Below, piece by piece: positions 60,293 to 64,000 of a stretch of DNA of 64,000 nucleotides. Within the stretch, counting starts at the first letter, position 1. Every line of letters begins with the position of its first letter. This DNA is from Bacteroides sp. (GTDB lineage: Bacteria; Bacillota; Clostridia; Oscillospirales; Acutalibacteraceae): the NCBI GenBank assembly GCA_023665085.1, contig JAMPEQ010000003.1:62001-126000 (forward strand), given 5' to 3'. Both the position numbers and the translations under genes were made by a program. Below the pieces are notes generated by a model, which was given only the letters and a program-made list of their open reading frames with translations, made no database searches and had not been told where the DNA came from.

Positions 60293-61492
60293 TTAATCGC
60301 AAACCTCAAAGCCTGCGTCCTTAAGTGCTTGCTTAATTTGAACAATGTGCTGATAATCTCTTGTTTCAACGCCTATTCTTAGATAACAGTCAGTGATATT
60401 CATATCAAGATCGGTGCTGTCGTAATTTACTGAAACGACATTTGCACCAAGCTGTGCAATAATCTGGCTTACTCCGAGAAGCTGACCTGGTTTATCAGAA
60501 AGAGCAATAGTAATGTTGGCAGTTCTGCCTCCCATTTTGAGACCTCTTTCAACAACTCTTGAAAGAATAGTTACATCAATATTACCGCCTGATACAAGAC
60601 AGCAAACCTTTTTGCCTGCGATATCCGGAATTTTACCATTCATTATTGCTGCTACAGGAACTGCCCCTGCACCTTCTGCAATAAGCTTTTCCTGCTCAAG
60701 CAGAGTAAGTATAGCCAAAGCAATTTCATCATCTGTTACTGTAAAAATACCGTCAACATATTTTTGAGTGAGCTCAAATGTCAGGTCACCTGGCGTTTTT
60801 ACAGCAATGCCGTCGGCAATTGTCTGAACTTTAGGAAGAGTTTCAATTTCTGAATTCTTAACTGACTGCTCCATTGAAGGTGCACCTGCTGCCTGAACTC
60901 CATATACTTTGCAGTTAGGATTGATTTGTTTGATTGTATATGCGACACCTGCAATCAGTCCGCCGCCGCCTATTGGAACAACTACCGCGTCAACATCCGG
61001 AAGCTGTTCTAATATTTCAAGACCTATTGTGCCCTGACCGGCAATTACATCAGGATCGTTAAAAGGATGAATAAAGGAATATCCTTTTTGCTCCTTTAAC
61101 TCAAGTGCTTTGTTATAAGCATCATCATAAACACCTTTAACCATGCATACTTCTGCACCATATCTTTTAGTGGCCTCTATTTTGCTGATTGGTGCTCCAT
61201 CAGGCAGGCAGATAAGTGATTTAATACCGTTTTTAGCGGCGGCAAGTGCAACACCCTGTGCATGATTTCCTGCTGAGCAGGCAATTACACCATTAGCTCT
61301 TTCTTCTTCGGTAAGCTGACTGATTTTAAAATATGATCCACGGATTTTGAATGATCCTGTTACCTGCAGGTTCTCTGTTTTTAAGTAAATTTCTGCATCG
61401 TTGCTTAAATTTTTTGCAGGTATCATATCGGTTTTTCTTAAAACCTCCTGAAGCACCCGTTTCGCTTTGTAAACTCTGTCTAATGTTAACAT
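60293..61492 (-). CDS. ilvA: Threonine ammonia-lyase (threonine dehydratase)
   Basis: PLP enzyme that converts threonine to 2-oxobutanoate for isoleucine, or in catabolism. 399 residues: PLP Lys49 in VTGSFKIRGSYFK, ACSAGNHAQGVALAAAKNGI, the phosphate-binding glycine loop VPIGGGGLIAG, and a C-terminal ACT-like domain (about 325-399; ITIALSDKPGQLLGVSQIIA). The single ACT-like domain and length fit the biodegradative-like TdcB/IlvA short form. An AGGAGGT site precedes the start; ridA is downstream in the same operon. Confidence 0.94.
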   Translation of the reverse strand: MLTLDRVYKAKRVLQEVLRKTDMIPAKNLSNDAEIYLKTENLQVTGSFKIRGSYFKISQLTEEERANGVIACSAGNHAQGVALAAAKNGIKSLICLPDGAPISKIEATKRYGAEVCMVKGVYDDAYNKALELKEQKGYSFIHPFNDPDVIAGQGTIGLEILEQLPDVDAVVVPIGGGGLIAGVAYTIKQINPNCKVYGVQAAGAPSMEQSVKNSEIETLPKVQTIADGIAVKTPGDLTFELTQKYVDGIFTVTDDEIALAILTLLEQEKLIAEGAGAVPVAAIMNGKIPDIAGKKVCCLVSGGNIDVTILSRVVERGLKMGGRTANITIALSDKPGQLLGVSQIIAQLGANVVSVNYDSTDLDMNITDCYLRIGVETRDYQHIVQIKQALKDAGFEVCD

Positions 61493-61513
61493 TTTCTATT
61501 ACCTCCTATATGA

Positions 61514-61549
61514 CTTGACCAAACAAAATTGGGTTTGACTACTCATTGC
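61514..61549 (+). repeat. Segment similar to the marR upstream region
   Basis: CTTGACCAAACAAAATTG (61514-61531) matches 19065-19082 in 17 of 18 bases, and GACTACTCATTGC (61537-61549) matches 19108-19120 in 11 of 13. Between the blocks about 20 bp present at 19088-19107, including the -10 element, are missing here. Confidence 0.5.
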
Positions 61550-62110
61550 CTACCATGTAAATTCACATTTGGCATAGTATACAGTGCCTGTTGAATCTGC
61601 ATAAACAGTCAGCGACTGGTTTTGAGAATTAATATAAACTGCAATATAGTTTACTGAGTCTATACCGTTATCACCAAAGCTTAACTGCTGGATATCTGTG
61701 CTGAAACGCTCAATTTTTTTGTTGTCCGGATAATTATTTTTTATTTCTTTTACAAAAGCATCAATGTTTTCAAAGGCTTCTTTTTCCATTTCATCGCTGT
61801 ATTCCTGTGAATACATTTTTGTTTCATCCAAATCAGGATTTTTATATTCAAATCCACCGTCACTTTGAACGGCTACATCTTCTTCAGGTACATTAAGAAC
61901 AGAAGAAACATTCTTCTTTAATTTATTTGCCTTACTTTCATCCTTTTTTGCTTTGGCTGTGGTGCTTGCTTTTGGTAAAGCTTTTTTTGTTGTCTGTTCT
62001 GTTACTGTAACGGCAGAAGAAACTTCGTTACTTTTGTCAGTTGTTTTTGAGCATGCACAAAAGCCTGCAATTAATACAACTGATAATGCTATTGCTATGT
62101 ATTTTTTCAT
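61550..62110 (-). CDS. Lipoprotein of unknown function
   Basis: 186 residues from ATG 62110 (a GTG at 62116 is possible, but lies in the ribosome binding region). A lipoprotein signal peptide ends in the lipobox GFCAC (Cys about 21), followed by a Thr/Ser/Lys-rich linker (about 25-75) and a globular C-terminal domain of about 110 residues with LNVPEEDVAVQSDGGFEYKN and YADSTGTVYYAKCEFTW. I do not recognise a family. Its start overlaps the end of sfsA by 4 bp, so it is co-translated with it. Confidence 0.75.
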   Translation of the reverse strand: MKKYIAIALSVVLIAGFCACSKTTDKSNEVSSAVTVTEQTTKKALPKASTTAKAKKDESKANKLKKNVSSVLNVPEEDVAVQSDGGFEYKNPDLDETKMYSQEYSDEMEKEAFENIDAFVKEIKNNYPDNKKIERFSTDIQQLSFGDNGIDSVNYIAVYINSQNQSLTVYADSTGTVYYAKCEFTW

Positions 62111-62787
62111 AAGCACACCTCAATTTTTTTATCAATAATCATACTGTCTTCGGTTACTTTGCAGTCAACAGCAATTATTTCAACATCATTATCATACGCC
62201 TTTTTAAGTTCATTTGCAAATAGCGTATCTGTTTCGTAGTTTGGCATAAATTTTGTACAGCCTTTCATTTGCACAACAAAAATTATTGCTGCTTTGTAGC
62301 CTTCTTTTTTTGCTTTGATAAGCTCTGTAATATGTTTTCTGCCTCTTTCTGTAGGTGCATCGGGGAATATTGCGGTATTGCTCATTTCCAGAGTAACACC
62401 TTTAACCTCAACAAAGCATTTTTCAATTTTGTTTTCAAGATAAAAGTCAAGCCTTGAACTGCCGTATTTTGCTTCAGGCTTTAAAAATGTCGGATTGCTG
62501 ATTAATTCACCATTTTTCAGCCATTCGTACACAGCTTTATTAGGTGCTTGAGAATCCATGTTTATCAGAGTGCTTCCTTTATAGACAGCAATGAGATCGT
62601 ATGCTGTCTTTCTATTTGGATTATCACTTTTTTGAAGAACAACTTTTGCATTAGGAATAAGAAGCTCCTTGCATCTTCCTGTATTTTTTACATGTACTGT
62701 CTGCTCAGCACCTTCTGCATTTACCTTGGCAATAAATCTGTTTGGTCTGCTGATAAAACTTCCGCTAAGAGTGTTTGTATATTTCAT
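62107..62787 (-). CDS. sfsA: SfsA family DNA-binding/nuclease protein
   Basis: 226 residues. The N-terminal OB-like part has FISRPNRFIAKVNAEG and HVKNTGRCKELLIPNAKV. The C-terminal nuclease-like fold has RLDFYLENK, CFVEVKGVTLEM (the D-ExK pattern) and IFPDAPTERGRKHITEL, all diagnostic of SfsA. First described as a regulator of sugar fermentation in E. coli, later considered a nuclease. It heads a two-gene unit with the lipoprotein. Confidence 0.93.
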   Translation of the reverse strand: MKYTNTLSGSFISRPNRFIAKVNAEGAEQTVHVKNTGRCKELLIPNAKVVLQKSDNPNRKTAYDLIAVYKGSTLINMDSQAPNKAVYEWLKNGELISNPTFLKPEAKYGSSRLDFYLENKIEKCFVEVKGVTLEMSNTAIFPDAPTERGRKHITELIKAKKEGYKAAIIFVVQMKGCTKFMPNYETDTLFANELKKAYDNDVEIIAVDCKVTEDSMIIDKKIEVCL

Positions 62788-62910
62788 AATATTTTTTATT
62801 TTGTTCGGTTCTAGGCATTATAACGGACGAATTTATTTATATTGTATATAGATTAAGACAAATCTTTTAAGCTGTCAAGAGTTAATTGCAAGATGAGACT
62901 TTATTTTCTA

Positions 62911-62939
62911 TTGACTTTATTGTGATTATAATATAAAAT
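62911..62939 (+). promoter_or_regulatory. Promoter of the solute-binding lipoprotein gene
   Basis: TTGACT (62911-62916), 17 bp, TAAAAT (62934-62939), 38 bp before the start codon. Confidence 0.65.
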
Positions 62940-62977
62940 TGATGTAGAATTTATTAGTTCTTTAGGAGGATAATGAT

Positions 62978-63832
62978 ATGACATCAATCAAAAAGATTAT
63001 TGCATTAATTCTTTGTGCAATAACAGTTGTTCTGTGCTTTGCAGGATGCTCAAAGGCAGAGGAAGCAGCTGAAATCACAGATGAAACAATGCTTATTGCT
63101 TATACAGAAGAAAAAGCACCTTTTATTTACACTGAGAATGGAAATCTTACAGGATTTGATGTAGAGATTTTTAAAGGTATCTTTAATGATATAAAAAATG
63201 AGTATAAAAATTATGAATTCGTTAAGGTTGATGAAGGATACAAGGTAGGGGAAGATCCTGCATATATTGATGCCGAAGGAAAAGAGTATATTGCTTATGT
63301 AATGATTGGCGGAGTGCAGACAAATACAGGCACTTTCAATAAGGATTTTACTTTCAGCGAAAGTGTTATTGATAACAGAATTATTACAGTAACGGCGTCA
63401 GGAAGCAAGATTGCTACATATGCTGATATGGCAGGTGCAAAAGCAGGTGTTGTAACTGATCAGGCTAAAGCTGCTCTGGATAAAAATGCTTCTATTAAAG
63501 CTTCCTGCAAAAGTGTAAAGGAATATGCAGATGTAAATACTGCACTTGCTGATCTTGATGCAGGAAAAATAGATGCAGTTGTTGTTGACGAATTTTCATT
63601 TATGGTGCTTGAGAATAAAGACAGTTATGCAATTCTTAACGGCGAGCTTGATACAATAAATTATGTATACGCATTCAAGAAAAATGACTGGTATGTTGAA
63701 TCTATTAATGAAGCTATTTATCAGCTGAAGAGTCCAAATTATAATGATGCAGATAACTTCACTCCTCTTGTTGAAAAGTATTTTAAATATAATGCATCTA
63801 ACTTTAATTTCGTACCGGATGAAAAGAAGTAA
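62978..63832 (+). CDS. Solute-binding lipoprotein (family 3, amino-acid type)
   Basis: 284 residues. Lipoprotein signal peptide with lipobox CFAGC (Cys about 24), then a periplasmic-binding fold of the family 3 type: LIAYTEEKAPFIYTENGNLT, GFDVEIFKG, TFSESVIDNRIITVTAS (hinge and ligand region) and DAVVVDEFSFMV. Such proteins pass amino acids to ABC permeases or serve as sensor partners. No permease or ATPase gene follows: a terminator stands right after the gene. It is therefore an orphan or works with a system coded elsewhere. An AGGAGG site precedes the ATG. Confidence 0.9.
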   Translation: MTSIKKIIALILCAITVVLCFAGCSKAEEAAEITDETMLIAYTEEKAPFIYTENGNLTGFDVEIFKGIFNDIKNEYKNYEFVKVDEGYKVGEDPAYIDAEGKEYIAYVMIGGVQTNTGTFNKDFTFSESVIDNRIITVTASGSKIATYADMAGAKAGVVTDQAKAALDKNASIKASCKSVKEYADVNTALADLDAGKIDAVVVDEFSFMVLENKDSYAILNGELDTINYVYAFKKNDWYVESINEAIYQLKSPNYNDADNFTPLVEKYFKYNASNFNFVPDEKK

Positions 63833-63854
63833 TTAAATCATATAATTTAACAAT

Positions 63855-63895
63855 GCAGACCGATTGAAAATTTTCAGTTTGGTCTGCTTTTTTTA
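63855..63895 (+). terminator. Rho-independent terminator of the solute-binding protein gene
   Basis: GCAGACC (63855-63861) / GGTCTGC (63881-63887) with further inner A-T and G-U pairs, then TTTTTTTTAT. Confidence 0.85.
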
Positions 63896-64000
63896 TAAGC
63901 GTTTAGATATAAATAACAATAATTTTCATGATTCTATTGACTTTTTGTGGATAATGTTATAAATTTTAATTGTAATGTACTGTTATCAGCTGCATTTTTC

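Noticed and set aside
61493-61549. T-box or threonine/isoleucine leader ahead of ilvA
   Set aside because: Only 57 bp separate the lipoprotein stop from ilvA, too short for a T-box, and no run of Ile/Thr codons is present.
1-64000. CRISPR arrays, prophage or intact insertion sequences
   Set aside because: No regularly spaced direct repeats, cas genes, phage structural genes or complete transposase frames were seen; only the two relics in the 18-24 kb island.

Overview
The window looks like chromosomal DNA of a low-GC, anaerobic, spore-forming Clostridia species, most likely of the Ruminococcaceae/Oscillospiraceae. Evidence: a gerA-gerB-gerC spore germination operon, the DapL (LL-diaminopimelate aminotransferase) lysine branch, a DnaD/DnaI-type primosome pair, a long-form HPF, a 2[4Fe-4S] ferredoxin, PduL, AT-rich codon use, strong AGGAGG-type ribosome binding sites, and secreted proteins ending in a Lys/Tyr-rich fibronectin-like cassette. 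The species cannot be fixed from sequence reading alone.

Layout. 1-8.6 kb: start of glgB (leaving the window), an ANTAR regulator, dapF-dapL, purC-purB, a pseudouridine synthase operon and an SDR. 8.7-15.5 kb (minus strand): a metallophosphoesterase, a heterodimeric ABC exporter pair, a secreted fibronectin-like protein, and a radical SAM gene behind an unusual leader with two tiny ORFs and alternative hairpins. 15.6-18.7 kb: hpf, a cytoplasmic GH28, and another small secreted protein. 18.7-24 kb: an island bounded by a TnpV remnant and a serine-recombinase remnant. It carries marR, a nitroreductase, an SPL-type radical SAM gene, a MATE pump and mutM, plus a probable stand-alone structured RNA. 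24-28.7 kb (minus): GDPD, nitroreductase, asnB, DUF4363, DUF421. 28.8-32.5 kb: gerA-gerB-gerC. 32.6-38.5 kb: citrate synthase, two membrane proteins, darA-holB-ricT and a ferredoxin. 38.6-43.9 kb: putP, an SGNH hydrolase, aminopeptidase P and a secreted tyrosine-phosphatase-like lipoprotein.

43.9-47.4 kb is a complete agr-type quorum-sensing locus. Minus strand: agrC, agrA and an XRE regulator. Plus strand, divergent: a 46-residue AgrD-like peptide not covered by longer ORFs, overlapping agrB. Two 9-bp repeats 21 bp apart, closely resembling the AgrA box of staphylococci, lie just upstream of a good agrD promoter. The predicted peptide has Ser where Cys is usual, so a true lactone ring is predicted.

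47.4-58.4 kb: an oxidoreductase, an acetyltransferase, pduL, an ECF sigma/anti-sigma pair, a family 4 uracil-DNA glycosylase, a large two-component system, an FG-GAP-like membrane protein that appears to start at CTG, and dnaI-dnaD. 58.5-64 kb: tRNA-Gly(GCC), a PepSY/fibronectin secreted protein, ilvA-ridA, a lipoprotein, sfsA and a solute-binding lipoprotein. Nearly every transcription unit ends in a clear Rho-independent hairpin.
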